DNA from: Microvirga sp. VF16
GTDB lineage: Bacteria; Pseudomonadota; Alphaproteobacteria; Rhizobiales; Beijerinckiaceae
NCBI RefSeq assembly: GCF_016864375.1
Contig: NZ_CP069354.1
Coordinates: 930,001-994,000 of the forward strand
Direction of reading: 5' to 3'
Length of the DNA: 64,000 bases
In this document: positions 1-8,745 of the stretch, piece by piece
Numbering within the stretch: position 1 is the stretch's first letter
Layout: each line of letters begins with the position of its first letter
Program-made: the position numbers and the translations under genes
The notes under the pieces: generated by a model
What the model was told of the DNA's origin: nothing
Databases searched by the model: none
The model's input: only the letters and a program-made list of their open reading frames with translations

Positions 1-196
1 TCTGCCGAAGGCTCATGAGAGCGGTTCCGCTGTGCCGCGCGACCGGGTGCCCGACGCGAGCGAAGAAGCGGGATTCGGCTCCACCTACCCGGTTGAGGCC
101 CTTGTGCAGATTATAGGCAGCGATCTCGGCCCCTCCGAGAGAGAAGCTCGGATGACCGTGAGAGACGATGAGAATGCGGGGAGAATGTTTGGGCAT
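1..196 (-). CDS. Glycosyltransferase family 4, N-terminal fragment (runs off window)
   Basis: The first 65 codons of a protein whose C-terminus lies outside the window. The N-terminus reads MPKHSPRILIVSHGHPSFSL followed by GGAEIAAYNL, the usual first strand and glycine loop of GT-B glycosyltransferases of family GT4 (compare HNHPDFHPGGTEI in the family 4 enzyme encoded at 3218-4504). It is the last visible gene of the minus-strand glycan operon, starting 7 bp after the stop of the preceding gene. It probably transfers a sugar from a nucleotide donor at the cytoplasmic face. Donor and acceptor cannot be told from this fragment. Confidence 0.75.
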   Translation of the reverse strand, partial: MPKHSPRILIVSHGHPSFSLGGAEIAAYNLHKGLNRVGGAESRFFARVGHPVARHSGTALMSLRQ

Positions 197-203
197 GATT
201 CCA

Positions 204-2393
204 CTACCTCATGTTGTTGATGAGGAGCGACCACTTCCGCTCGAAGCTCCAGCGGTCGATCTTCTGGGCCAGACGATGCATGGGAAGAGCCGACGCGCTG
301 GCATCACTATCGGCTGAGATCATTTCGACATCCGGCAACCAGACGGCGGGCGTGCCTCCGAGCCTCATCTTGAGGCAGAGGTCGCGGCCCTTTTCACCGG
401 CGCCCAGATAGGACCGCGTGAACCCGCCGGCAGACGCAATGGCTTCGCGTGAGACAATGCAGCATGCAAGCGAGCCTGCGATGACTTCGGCCGGTTGCGA
501 TCCGCGCACGACATCGCGCGGGTATCCGATATACCGGTCGACAAGCTTCTGCTCTCCATTGTCGAGCCAAGTGCCCGCGAAGCGGATGGAATTGTCCTCG
601 TAGAGGATCGTGGGGCTGACCAATGCTTTGCCGCCGCGATTGCGATAGGCCCTTTCCAGCGATGAAATCCAGCCCGCTTGGCGCGGCAGAACTCCTGCAG
701 CAAGAAAGATCAGCGTTTCCACCCTCGTCGCCTGAATGGCAGCTTCAAAAGAATCGCAGGCATCCTGTACGCCTGTTGCGCCGATGACGCGAACTTTGAT
801 GCCGTAGAAGCGCGAGAGCCGCTCTGCCTCCGGCGCAATATTGTCGAAGGATTCCACGGGAGCCGCGACGATGATCGGCATTTCCTTCGTCTCAGCATCC
901 AGTGCGAGGAGCGACAATGTGACGGACACTTCCTCGGCATCCATACCCGCTCCGATGACCAGAGCCTTGCCGGCTTCCATGTCGTTGAAGTCGAAGTCAC
1001 GAATTTCCGTGATACCCGGTGCAGGCGAGGCCATGGCCTGCATCATCGGCCCGATATGGCGCTCAATGGCAGCTCCAGCTGCTGCAGTCCGTGGGTCGAG
1101 AGGCGAGATCAACCTCTCCAGGGAACGTCGGGACATGCCTCGAAGAGGTGTGAGAGGATAGAAGGCGATGGTGTCGCCGACAGCGAGCTCGAAATAGACG
1201 GGCGTCTCTGCCGAGGACGAAGGGCCGGGGACAAAGGCCAGAAAGCCGTGGTCATTACGGGCCGGCTCAAGGCGTCCGGCAAAAAGGCTGTTGTGCTGGA
1301 ATGCCGTCGACACGTCAGAGCGCGGCAGGCGGGTCCAGGTATCATCGATCCGCTGGCTGTTTGCACCGGCGCGCAACGTGAGGGAATCCACATGGCCCTC
1401 TGGGTCGAGCATCCAACCGGCGACCAGAATACCTCCGCCAGGAACCTCAGCGACCATATCCATGCCGATGCGAACCGGCACTTTGAGATCCGACACGGTG
1501 TCGCGACCGTCGAACCGCTCCCCGGCACGTCGCAGTATCTGCATCGTATCCGCGTTTGCGCTCGCGTGGATCAAACCATCCCGGATATGAGCGGGAACGT
1601 CGGTCGAGGACAGGAGAACGCGACGGTCATAGACATTAAGTGTCCGCCATCCGTCCCGTCCGCGAAAGAACATCTTCTTGAGCTTGCTTGGATCGAGAGT
1701 GGACTCGCCCGTGTCGAGCAGGCCTACGAAGCCCTTGCCTTGCTCTCCCAAGTCACTGCGAGGGACATAAGCCGACTTGAATTCTCCAGCCAGCAATCCG
1801 TCATCGGCCGCAAGGATGCGTACCGCATCGCAGGGCAGATCGGAGGCCCAGCCCTGCAGAAAGACTTGGCCCGTGTCGATTGAGCCGATAACCTCGATCC
1901 AGCCATCGGTAGGGCCTGCCGATGTCAGGACCGACAAGGCGGCATCCAAACGCTTCTGATTGGTTTTCCCGCCGATCAGGGCATGGACAATGCGATCAAG
2001 GATGATTGAGGATCGATCTCCGGCGTCGGAAGTGACGATCTGAATTAAGGCTGGAAGGGACAATGCCGGCCTGATCAGGGTGTAACGGATCGGCTGTCCG
2101 CTGCGACGCATGACGACCGAGCGCAAGCGAACCTTGCTTGCGAGCCGAATGGGAACAATCGCCACAAAGCCGATGGCGGATTCCGCAGGCGCGCCTTTCC
2201 GAACCCAGTAGACGATATCGGTCTTCATGGACATGGAAGGATCGCCGTTCAGCAACGCTTCGACGTTGTCCGGCATCGCATCGGCCACGCCCGCAATCAA
2301 CGCGAGGTCATCTCCAACCGGGCTGACAAGAGCGCTCTCGCCGTCGAGAGGAAGATCACGTAGCTCTTGCATTATTTGTGTATTGTTCTGCAT
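204..2393 (-). CDS. Large glycosyltransferase-2-like protein with degenerate catalytic motifs
   Basis: A 729-residue protein. The C-terminal ~240 residues follow the GT2 (GT-A) pattern: a PIIVAAPVES strand, VSPTILYEDNSIRFAGTWL, then a GGFTRSYLGAGEKGRDLCLK segment. It is paralogous to the 744-residue protein at 5334-7568, but the NSD metal/nucleotide motif there is replaced by LAAG here, and the ED acid pair by GRD. The N-terminal half has a GW-D beta-rich module (around VAGWMLDPEG) shared with neighbouring proteins. It belongs to the minus-strand operon and is probably cytoplasmic. It could be an inactive or scaffold GT2 partner; this is inferred from the missing residues. Confidence 0.7.
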   Translation of the reverse strand: MQNNTQIMQELRDLPLDGESALVSPVGDDLALIAGVADAMPDNVEALLNGDPSMSMKTDIVYWVRKGAPAESAIGFVAIVPIRLASKVRLRSVVMRRSGQPIRYTLIRPALSLPALIQIVTSDAGDRSSIILDRIVHALIGGKTNQKRLDAALSVLTSAGPTDGWIEVIGSIDTGQVFLQGWASDLPCDAVRILAADDGLLAGEFKSAYVPRSDLGEQGKGFVGLLDTGESTLDPSKLKKMFFRGRDGWRTLNVYDRRVLLSSTDVPAHIRDGLIHASANADTMQILRRAGERFDGRDTVSDLKVPVRIGMDMVAEVPGGGILVAGWMLDPEGHVDSLTLRAGANSQRIDDTWTRLPRSDVSTAFQHNSLFAGRLEPARNDHGFLAFVPGPSSSAETPVYFELAVGDTIAFYPLTPLRGMSRRSLERLISPLDPRTAAAGAAIERHIGPMMQAMASPAPGITEIRDFDFNDMEAGKALVIGAGMDAEEVSVTLSLLALDAETKEMPIIVAAPVESFDNIAPEAERLSRFYGIKVRVIGATGVQDACDSFEAAIQATRVETLIFLAAGVLPRQAGWISSLERAYRNRGGKALVSPTILYEDNSIRFAGTWLDNGEQKLVDRYIGYPRDVVRGSQPAEVIAGSLACCIVSREAIASAGGFTRSYLGAGEKGRDLCLKMRLGGTPAVWLPDVEMISADSDASASALPMHRLAQKIDRWSFERKWSLLINNMR

Positions 2394-2450
2394 CGATTTT
2401 CCGGAACTATGTTCGATGATCGTCTCGCCTCCTGCTTTGATAGCTGCGGC

Positions 2451-3221
2451 TTACCACGGGGGATGGCGCAGAAGGACGACCAGCGCCGCGATGGCGCTCG
2501 CCGCGGAGATTCCCCCGAAGGCGATCAGGAGCGTGACCGCTCTGCGCATGGGGCGGTCGACAGATGATCCAAGATCCTCAATCTGCCGCCCGAAATCGGA
2601 AAGAATTCTGTCGAAGCGCATATGGAAGACTTCGATATCGGATACCTTCTTGGCCAGATCGGACTGATTCGCTCGCACGACGTCGAGAGCCGCCGCGATG
2701 CCGTCCTCCTCACCAACAATGTCGTTGATCTGATTTGACGTGCCTCGGAGGGCTTCGACAGCTTCACGTTGCAGAAGCTGCGATCGCCTCTGCGCCTCGA
2801 TGAGCAGCTCAAGCCGGTCGAACACGCGAGTCAGCGGCGCATTGAGTGCAGCTTCCGCTGCACGCTCATCCTGGCTGGGCGAACGTAGAACGAGTTCCTC
2901 TCCGGTCGAAGGGGATGTGGCGATCACGGAGATGCCGGCCGTGCCGTGTTCGGCACTATCAGGCAGCTCGATCTCGAAGGCGTATCCGCCATCACCAATC
3001 CCGTTGCGGCGCAGATCGACACGAGGCATGTCGGCCGTGGCCGATGCGATGACTTTTTCATTCAGGATGACGCGCACCTGAAGTCGCTCAGTGGGGCGGG
3101 AGCGATCCCAAACCCATCCGAACAGGCGCTGCCCTTCGATCGCATCGACACGACCTTGAAGTTGCGCGTTGCCTGGAGTTGCCGGTAGGGCTACCGCGTT
3201 ACTGTGCTGTGCTGTGCTCAT
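2451..3221 (-). CDS. Glycan-cluster protein with GW-D module, coiled coil and C-terminal membrane anchor
   Basis: 256 residues. Residues ~20-95 (LQGRVDAIEGQRLFGWVWD ... IGDGGYAFEIELP) form the same beta-rich module found in the large glycosyltransferases of this operon and often fused to GT domains. A charged, probably coiled-coil middle (RLELLIEAQRR ... FHMRFDRILSDFGRQIEDL) leads to one hydrophobic segment near the C-terminus (AVTLLIAFGGISAASAIAA) ending RHPPW. The start overlaps the stop of the upstream GT4 gene by 4 bp (ATGA), so translation is probably coupled. No enzyme motif is visible. A membrane-anchored accessory or scaffold of the glycan machinery is my inference. Confidence 0.6.
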   Translation of the reverse strand: MSTAQHSNAVALPATPGNAQLQGRVDAIEGQRLFGWVWDRSRPTERLQVRVILNEKVIASATADMPRVDLRRNGIGDGGYAFEIELPDSAEHGTAGISVIATSPSTGEELVLRSPSQDERAAEAALNAPLTRVFDRLELLIEAQRRSQLLQREAVEALRGTSNQINDIVGEEDGIAAALDVVRANQSDLAKKVSDIEVFHMRFDRILSDFGRQIEDLGSSVDRPMRRAVTLLIAFGGISAASAIAALVVLLRHPPW

Positions 3222-4504
3222 GCCGCGTTTGCCTTCAGTTCGATGATCTCTGCGCCTTTCAGGAGGCTGTGATAGAGAGCGAGGTGGTGCTCTGCGACGA
3301 TCGTGATATCGGCCGGCGGATTGATTCCTGCCACGAGGGTTTCCCAGAGTGCCGGTGTCTCGACCGCTTGTTGCATGACACGGGCAAGAGAGACTGGATC
3401 GTCCGGACGGACGTGCAGGCCGTCAATGCCATCTCGAATAGCTTCAGCCATTCCACCGATGCCGCTCGCAATGACAGGACGCCGGTGTATGAACGCCTCT
3501 TGGATGACCAAGGGGGCATTCTCCCACCAGATCGACGGCATCACCACCCAATCGACCGCTGCCATGAGGTCGGAAAGGTCCTCGCGGCCGTAAGGTCCAA
3601 GCCTGACGACTTGAGGTTCAGTCTCTGTAAGAAGATCGTCGATCTCGTCGATGAATTTTTGCGACTGAAAGGGCGCCCCGCCATGCAGGCGGAGCTCGAA
3701 ATCATCAAATCCTGTTGCAACGAGACGTTGGGCGGCTTTGAGGAGAACGGGGATCCCCTTCCATGGGTTCAGGTTGCCGAAATAGCCGAAGACGGACCGT
3801 CTGCCTGAAGAAGTGGGTCGATGGGCAGCCGGCAGGACAGCCGGACGTCCATTGGCAACGACCTCGATCGACTCGGACGGGAGACCCCAGCTCACAAACC
3901 GGTCCTTGATGAAGCGGCTCGGAGCAATGAAGCGATGAACCTGATCGAGATGAGTCTGAATGTACTTTTCACGTAGAAGGAAGCGATCGGGCGCGATGCT
4001 CGGGAAGCACCCGCTGCAGCGATTGGGGGTCGCGCGATCGCACCGTTCCTTCCCTTTCGCTCGCATCATCAATCCGTCATGAGCGCAAATCGGGTAATAG
4101 TCATGAAGCGTCATGACGATACGAGCGCTTGGCAGAATGCGACGCACCAGGGCTATGAACTCCACTCCGATGAGCAGAACATGATGGATATGGACGATAT
4201 CAGGTCGAAAGTCCTCAAGTAGGCTGACGAGATGAGGAACAACTCCGTAGCTGTCGATCTGGCTCAGGTTGAACTGATCGAAGTGTCCGCACCACATGAT
4301 GACTTCATCCGAAGCGTCACCAGGTGACTGGAAGCTGGTTCCCGGCCGCTGCCCGCGGTGGAGATTGTTGGTCGCCGCCAGGAACAGAGCCTCCACATCG
4401 GGACGCGAGCGATACTCGCGAAAGAGATCGTGCGCGAAGATCTCAGTTCCGCCAGGATGAAAGTCCGGATGATTGTGGGCAACGACCAGCACACGTGTCG
4501 TCAA
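3218..4504 (-). CDS. Glycosyltransferase family 4
   Basis: 428 residues, the usual length for GT4. The N-terminal domain opens MTTRVLVVAHNHPDFHPGGT, with the glycine loop of GT-B enzymes, and continues with HIHHVLLIG and MTLHDYYPIC. A Cys-rich insert (ERCDRATPNRCSGCF) follows, as in many GT4 proteins that act on surface polysaccharides. The C-terminal donor-binding domain has FGYFGNLNPWKGIPVLLKAA, then PSIWWENAPLVIQEAFIHRRPVIAS (split here only for description), containing the E-x7-E motif. It overlaps the methyltransferase upstream and the GW-D protein downstream by 4 bp each. Role: sugar transfer in surface glycan assembly. The donor is unknown. Confidence 0.88.
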   Translation of the reverse strand: MTTRVLVVAHNHPDFHPGGTEIFAHDLFREYRSRPDVEALFLAATNNLHRGQRPGTSFQSPGDASDEVIMWCGHFDQFNLSQIDSYGVVPHLVSLLEDFRPDIVHIHHVLLIGVEFIALVRRILPSARIVMTLHDYYPICAHDGLMMRAKGKERCDRATPNRCSGCFPSIAPDRFLLREKYIQTHLDQVHRFIAPSRFIKDRFVSWGLPSESIEVVANGRPAVLPAAHRPTSSGRRSVFGYFGNLNPWKGIPVLLKAAQRLVATGFDDFELRLHGGAPFQSQKFIDEIDDLLTETEPQVVRLGPYGREDLSDLMAAVDWVVMPSIWWENAPLVIQEAFIHRRPVIASGIGGMAEAIRDGIDGLHVRPDDPVSLARVMQQAVETPALWETLVAGINPPADITIVAEHHLALYHSLLKGAEIIELKANAA

Positions 4505-5337
4505 GTGATTGACTCCGGCTTAACGGCGATGATGATATCCTGGTAGTGAGCGCTCTCAATTCCTCGCCAATGGCCGAGGCTGAGGCGTTGGATCTGCAGG
4601 CCTGCCTCCTTCAGGGAGCTCTCGATAATCCCGGCGTCGAAGCCGATTGCGCCGAGAGGGGCCAAAGGATCGCCATACCACGTGCCGGGCTTCGTCCCCC
4701 GCGTGAAGCGCGGGCGAGCGGTCGGCCGGTCCGGGTCTCCCGCCGCAACGATGAACGCGGTCAGAAACAGGCGTCCGCCAGGTGTCAGCAACCGCATGAT
4801 CTCACGGGCGTAAGCAGAAATCTCCGCTTCGGGCAGGTGGGTTGCGACGGATACCATCGTCACGAAATCGAACTTTTCGTCCGCGAAGGGCAGGACGATC
4901 TCATGCCCGGCGATTGCTCCCCCGGGATTGTAGAGTTCGTGAGCAATATCCACACGGCAGAACCGGAAGTGCGGATAGGTGGATGAAATGTTCTGCACGC
5001 ACCATTCGACCCCGGCATTCACAGGATCGATGCCTTCATAGAAAGCCTTTTCGGGATCCAGATATTGTGTCAGCGGGACGGCCATTCGCCCGATGCCGCA
5101 TCCGATATCCAGGACTGATTCGAATGGCTTGAGTCCGCCGATGCGAACGAAGTGACCGAGATACTCGACGCCGATTGCACGATAATCACCATCACCCACG
5201 AAGACGTTTTCGGGCGGTGGAGCAGGCAGCGAGGCGTTTTGGGAAATCTCTTCCATCAAATGAGTGAGGCTCGATTCAGAATCAGGATGGAGCTTCATCG
5301 CACTCGAGGCATTCGTAAGATCGAACTGCACATTCAT
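4501..5337 (-). CDS. SAM-dependent class I methyltransferase
   Basis: 278 residues. The SAM-binding motif I is ESVLDIGCGIGRMAVPL at about residues 93-109, followed by motif II/III-like segments (FCRVDIAHELYNPGG, FDFVTMVSVATHLP) and a post-motif LLTPGGRLFLTAFI. The N-terminal part (VFVGDGDYRAIGVEYL) resembles methyltransferases found in glycan clusters. Both ends overlap neighbours by 4 bp, so it is translationally coupled within the glycosyltransferase operon. It probably methylates a sugar of the glycan, perhaps as a chain terminator. The substrate cannot be told from sequence. Confidence 0.85.
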   Translation of the reverse strand: MNVQFDLTNASSAMKLHPDSESSLTHLMEEISQNASLPAPPPENVFVGDGDYRAIGVEYLGHFVRIGGLKPFESVLDIGCGIGRMAVPLTQYLDPEKAFYEGIDPVNAGVEWCVQNISSTYPHFRFCRVDIAHELYNPGGAIAGHEIVLPFADEKFDFVTMVSVATHLPEAEISAYAREIMRLLTPGGRLFLTAFIVAAGDPDRPTARPRFTRGTKPGTWYGDPLAPLGAIGFDAGIIESSLKEAGLQIQRLSLGHWRGIESAHYQDIIIAVKPESIT

Positions 5338-7568
5338 ATTGCCGCATTCCTTCCTTTGCGAGGGCGTCCAGCCTGCATCGCTGCGATCATGAGATCACGC
5401 CAGCGCTCGCTATGAAGAGCGCAATTGTACTGCCAGGCAATTCCGCGCATGTACTCGGCGTTGAGAGACATCGATCTACGTTCGAGGTGGTAGAGTTCGA
5501 TGTCCGGAAGATATGCGATCTTGCGATCTGTCATGGTAATTTTGAGGCAAAGATCGCTGTCTTCGTAATCTCCGACCACATAATCTTCCGTGAAACCACC
5601 AACAGCGTCGAAAACGGACTTGGATGTGACAAGGCAAGCCCCGGTCACTGCAGGTACGACACGTTCCTCGCAGGCTGGAGCATAGTCGCGCGGCATGCCT
5701 TTATGGAAATGCTGGTTGAGCCAATGCCCGCGGTGATCCTGCGAGAAGTACATCCCGGCGTGTTGAATCGATCCATCTTCGAACAGGAGTTTCGGTCCGA
5801 CAGCGCCAATCCGGCGGCGGCCGTTCAGACGCGCTGTCATTTTCTCCAGCCAGCCCGGAGAGACAGGGATGATGTCGGAATTGACCAGCGCCAAAACGTC
5901 GCCTTGAGCGAACGAGACGCCGATATTGTTCGCGCGCGCGTATCCGCCGTTTCGCTCCATGACGACCAGGATGATGGGCAGACCGTAGACAAGATGGAGG
6001 CCACCCAGAAGATGCTCGACTTCCTGGGCCTGCTCGGGAGAGTCGAGGACATAAATGATCTCGGCGTTCGTGCGAATCCATGGATCCGCGGCGAAGGCAG
6101 CGATCTGGAAGCGGAGAAACTCCAGATTCTTGTAGAGCGGAATGATCACCGAAGCTTTTGGCCGCGCTAGAGGGGCTCCGATCTTCTGAAGAGTGGGGCG
6201 TCCGATTCGCTCGCGTGTCTGTTCGTGGAGATTGGCGATCACAGGGCTGAGGATCTGCGTCAGAACGGATTGATCGACATGTTGTGCCGGAATAGCCCGC
6301 AAGGCGGCGGCGCGAGCCGCGACCGGATCGGCGGGCTGAAGCTTCGGTACGAGAGGATGACGGGCACCCGATTTCAGGCGCAGGTGGAAGCGCGGTTGGA
6401 GAATGTGCGCCGAGCCGGCGGTTGCGGGTACCAGGACGGCAAATCCGGTGGCGCCAAGGCGGGATCCTTCCGTCGGGCCTGCGACTTCGACGGGAAATCT
6501 GAACAGATCGGCCGTCAGATCCAGAGAGCCGCCGTCTGGACGGCTCGCTTCAATTCCCGCGAAGAGGCCGACTGGATCGCGGTACCAGCCGGTCACCAGG
6601 GTTCCTGCCGGCGTTGCCAGGGCGGATACGATTTCGGCCGATGGGGTCGTGAGGCTGCTGGAAATCCGTCGTGGACGCAATGGCGAGCGCAGTTGCAACT
6701 CGAGCGCGTAGGCCGGTCCCGCCGAGGAGCGGTCGGATATTTCCGTCAGCATATGCTCGCGCAGGCCCGGTGCTGTGTGCGCGTGCTCGCGGAACCAGCG
6801 CTCGATAGAGGGGAGGCGTCCATCGGGCGTAAACATGCGCCGGACGGACAGTCCTCCGGGGCCAATCAGGATGAGGAGGGACTCGTCAGAGGAAATCCGC
6901 GCACGGTCAATCAGGAAATGGACAACATCTCGTCCGCCCTTCGCGTCCGGAATCCGGTAGGGGCGCGCAGGAATGCGGGTCGGGCCGTTCTTGCCGAGCG
7001 TGTAGATCGCATCGACCTTGCCGAAGCCGGAGACGAGCGATGTCCTTGCCAGAATAAAGTCGTTCGCAATCTGCGCCACGGCAACGGCTTGGCCGGGTGC
7101 CGGGGCCATCTGCGAGAGCAGATCCTCCAGAATCCCGATGAAGGTCCGGTTCCGCTGTAGGCGGAACATGGTGCCCCATACATTGAACAGGGCAGACACC
7201 AGAGCGACGCAGCCCTGCCTGTCGATTCCGTCGACCAACTCTTCGGCATCCACCGGCGCTATGTCCGTGTCGGAATCAATGGTGACGGCTGTGGTACTTC
7301 CGAGCGCTTCGAGGGACAGATCCACAGTGATCTGCCCTTCGGGCGGACGTTGAAAGACCCAGAAAAGGCGCGTGCCGCCATGAGGCAACGAGAGGCGCAA
7401 GGAAGCGAGGGGCCAGATGTCATCGCCATCGGTTTTAAGCGTAGGAGACGAAATCCGTTCGGCGTGGGGCACATCCCAGGTGAGCAGAACGACATTGCGT
7501 CCGAGAGATGAAACTCCCGGAGAGGCAAGATCCTCGTCTAGCAATGTGAGCATGGCAGAATCCGCCAT
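5334..7568 (-). CDS. Large glycosyltransferase family 2 with N-terminal accessory modules
   Basis: 744 residues. A classical GT2 domain starts near residue 470: PKASVIIPLYKNLEFLRF, then ERNGGYARANNIGVSFAQGD, the NSD nucleotide/metal motif at ~563-565, GPKLLFEDGSIQHAGMYFS, and the acidic GDYEDSDLCLKI (ED at ~669-670). All GT-A catalytic landmarks are kept, unlike its paralogue at 204-2393. The N-terminal ~460 residues hold unassigned beta-rich modules, including GTLVTGWYRDPVG at ~322-334, related to the GW-D module of the 256-residue protein. It is the first gene of the minus-strand operon and overlaps the methyltransferase by 4 bp. Confidence 0.87.
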   Translation of the reverse strand: MADSAMLTLLDEDLASPGVSSLGRNVVLLTWDVPHAERISSPTLKTDGDDIWPLASLRLSLPHGGTRLFWVFQRPPEGQITVDLSLEALGSTTAVTIDSDTDIAPVDAEELVDGIDRQGCVALVSALFNVWGTMFRLQRNRTFIGILEDLLSQMAPAPGQAVAVAQIANDFILARTSLVSGFGKVDAIYTLGKNGPTRIPARPYRIPDAKGGRDVVHFLIDRARISSDESLLILIGPGGLSVRRMFTPDGRLPSIERWFREHAHTAPGLREHMLTEISDRSSAGPAYALELQLRSPLRPRRISSSLTTPSAEIVSALATPAGTLVTGWYRDPVGLFAGIEASRPDGGSLDLTADLFRFPVEVAGPTEGSRLGATGFAVLVPATAGSAHILQPRFHLRLKSGARHPLVPKLQPADPVAARAAALRAIPAQHVDQSVLTQILSPVIANLHEQTRERIGRPTLQKIGAPLARPKASVIIPLYKNLEFLRFQIAAFAADPWIRTNAEIIYVLDSPEQAQEVEHLLGGLHLVYGLPIILVVMERNGGYARANNIGVSFAQGDVLALVNSDIIPVSPGWLEKMTARLNGRRRIGAVGPKLLFEDGSIQHAGMYFSQDHRGHWLNQHFHKGMPRDYAPACEERVVPAVTGACLVTSKSVFDAVGGFTEDYVVGDYEDSDLCLKITMTDRKIAYLPDIELYHLERRSMSLNAEYMRGIAWQYNCALHSERWRDLMIAAMQAGRPRKGRNAAI

Positions 7569-7644
7569 CGCTTTCCTGTCTCCATATGTCTAATGGGATG
7601 CCGCAGAGAGGTCCGCGACATCCGTGATTTGTTGAAGTCGTAGA

Positions 7645-8385
7645 TCAGTGAACCGAGAAATAGTCGCTCGGATTGCTGTTGATGTCGTCGGCGTTCACAT
7701 TCACGAGCGTGATTGTGTCGCCGTTGCCAAGGTCAACAATCGTATTGCTGCCGACCTGCTGGACGCGGCCAGCGAGATCTTCGGCCGATGCGATGTCGGT
7801 TCCGTTGATGCCCTTGGAGATCTGCAGGATGTCCTGACCGGCCTTGAAGTCGAGAACGACGTCGTTGCCGCCGCCGCCACTGAAGACGAAGGTATCGCCG
7901 CCCGAGCCGCCTTGCAGCACGTCGTCACCTTCGCCGCCTTCCAGGATATCGGCACCGGAGCCACCACGCAGAATGTCGTCGCCCGTACCGCCCTGAAGAA
8001 GGTCATCGCCGGACCCGCCTTCGAGAAGGTCGCTGCCGTCGCCGCCGCGCTGGATGTCGTTTCCGTTGCCACCGCGGAGATAGTCGTCTCCGGTGCCGCC
8101 GAGCTGGATATCGTCGCTGTTGCCACCGAACAGGATGTCGTTTCCGGCGTCGCCCTGTTGGACGTCGGCACCGACGCCGCCGAACAGCACGTCGTCATCG
8201 GCGCCGCCGGACATCCAGTCGTCTCCGGACCCGCCGAAGAGAACATCGCTTCCCGTTCCGCCGGAGAGCGCATCGCTGTCGCCGCCGCCGAGGATCAGGT
8301 CGTCACCGCCATTGCCGAAGATGACGTCCGCACCGGAAGTGCCATTCAAGACATCGTTTGCGGCTCCACCACCAATAGTCGCCAT
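7645..8385 (-). CDS. Small secreted RTX (calcium-binding nonapeptide repeat) protein
   Basis: About 246 residues, read from ATG at 8385 (MATIGGGAANDVLNGTSGAD), because AAGGATGAGAG lies just upstream; a longer form starting at 8409 is possible. Roughly the first 165 residues are some 17-18 tandem GGxGxDxUx repeats, which bind calcium in a beta roll. A short tail follows (FVFSGGGGNDVVLDF ... INSNPSDYFSVH), typical of uncleaved C-terminal type I secretion signals. There is no N-terminal signal peptide and no catalytic domain. The exporter genes lie directly upstream on the same strand and the glycan operon lies downstream. A secreted matrix or surface RTX protein is likely. Confidence 0.87.
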   Translation of the reverse strand: MATIGGGAANDVLNGTSGADVIFGNGGDDLILGGGDSDALSGGTGSDVLFGGSGDDWMSGGADDDVLFGGVGADVQQGDAGNDILFGGNSDDIQLGGTGDDYLRGGNGNDIQRGGDGSDLLEGGSGDDLLQGGTGDDILRGGSGADILEGGEGDDVLQGGSGGDTFVFSGGGGNDVVLDFKAGQDILQISKGINGTDIASAEDLAGRVQQVGSNTIVDLGNGDTITLVNVNADDINSNPSDYFSVH

Positions 8386-8745
8386 ATCTCTCATCCTTAT
8401 TGTCAGCACCGGGTAGACCGTTACGCGCCCGGTTGCATGTTTGAGCCAAAATGAAGCGCCATCTGCGCAAGGAGATTTCCGGGATGGTATTTGTGCTGCG
8501 AAGATCCCGGTGGTGATTTAAGTAAAACAATAAGTAGTTGGTGTAAATCCTAAAGTAGTATTTTCATTTTGCGTCAATTTAATAGCATATATAGGTCAAT
8601 ATTGTATTTGTATTGTTTGGTTTTATTTTATTAATGAAGATGATTTAGTTTTAAATTCGAAATGACGGTTCGAGAGGCGCCGTCCCGCCTCCCGCTGCAA
8701 GAGAACTGTCGATAGTTGGTGTGAAAACGAAACGCTCGATGCGCC
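8386..8745 (-). promoter_or_regulatory. AT-rich leader/promoter region upstream of the RTX gene
   Basis: About 360 bp without a gene between the HlyD adaptor stop and the RTX start. The part at 8510-8660 is strikingly AT-rich for this genome (runs such as aatttaatagcatatata and ttttattttattaatgaag). It probably holds the promoter and a long 5' leader of the RTX gene. No clear -35/-10 pair or hairpin could be fixed by eye. Confidence 0.45.

Noticed and set aside
678..1883. 401-residue ORF on the plus strand
   Set aside because: It is antisense to the GT2-like gene and reads as an Arg/Gly-rich shadow with no domain; the minus frame has clear homology and operon overlaps.
7648..8454. Plus-strand 268-residue ORF and tandem DNA repeats resembling a repeat array
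   Set aside because: It is the antisense of the RTX repeats. The periodic DNA is explained by nonapeptide coding, not by CRISPR or a satellite.
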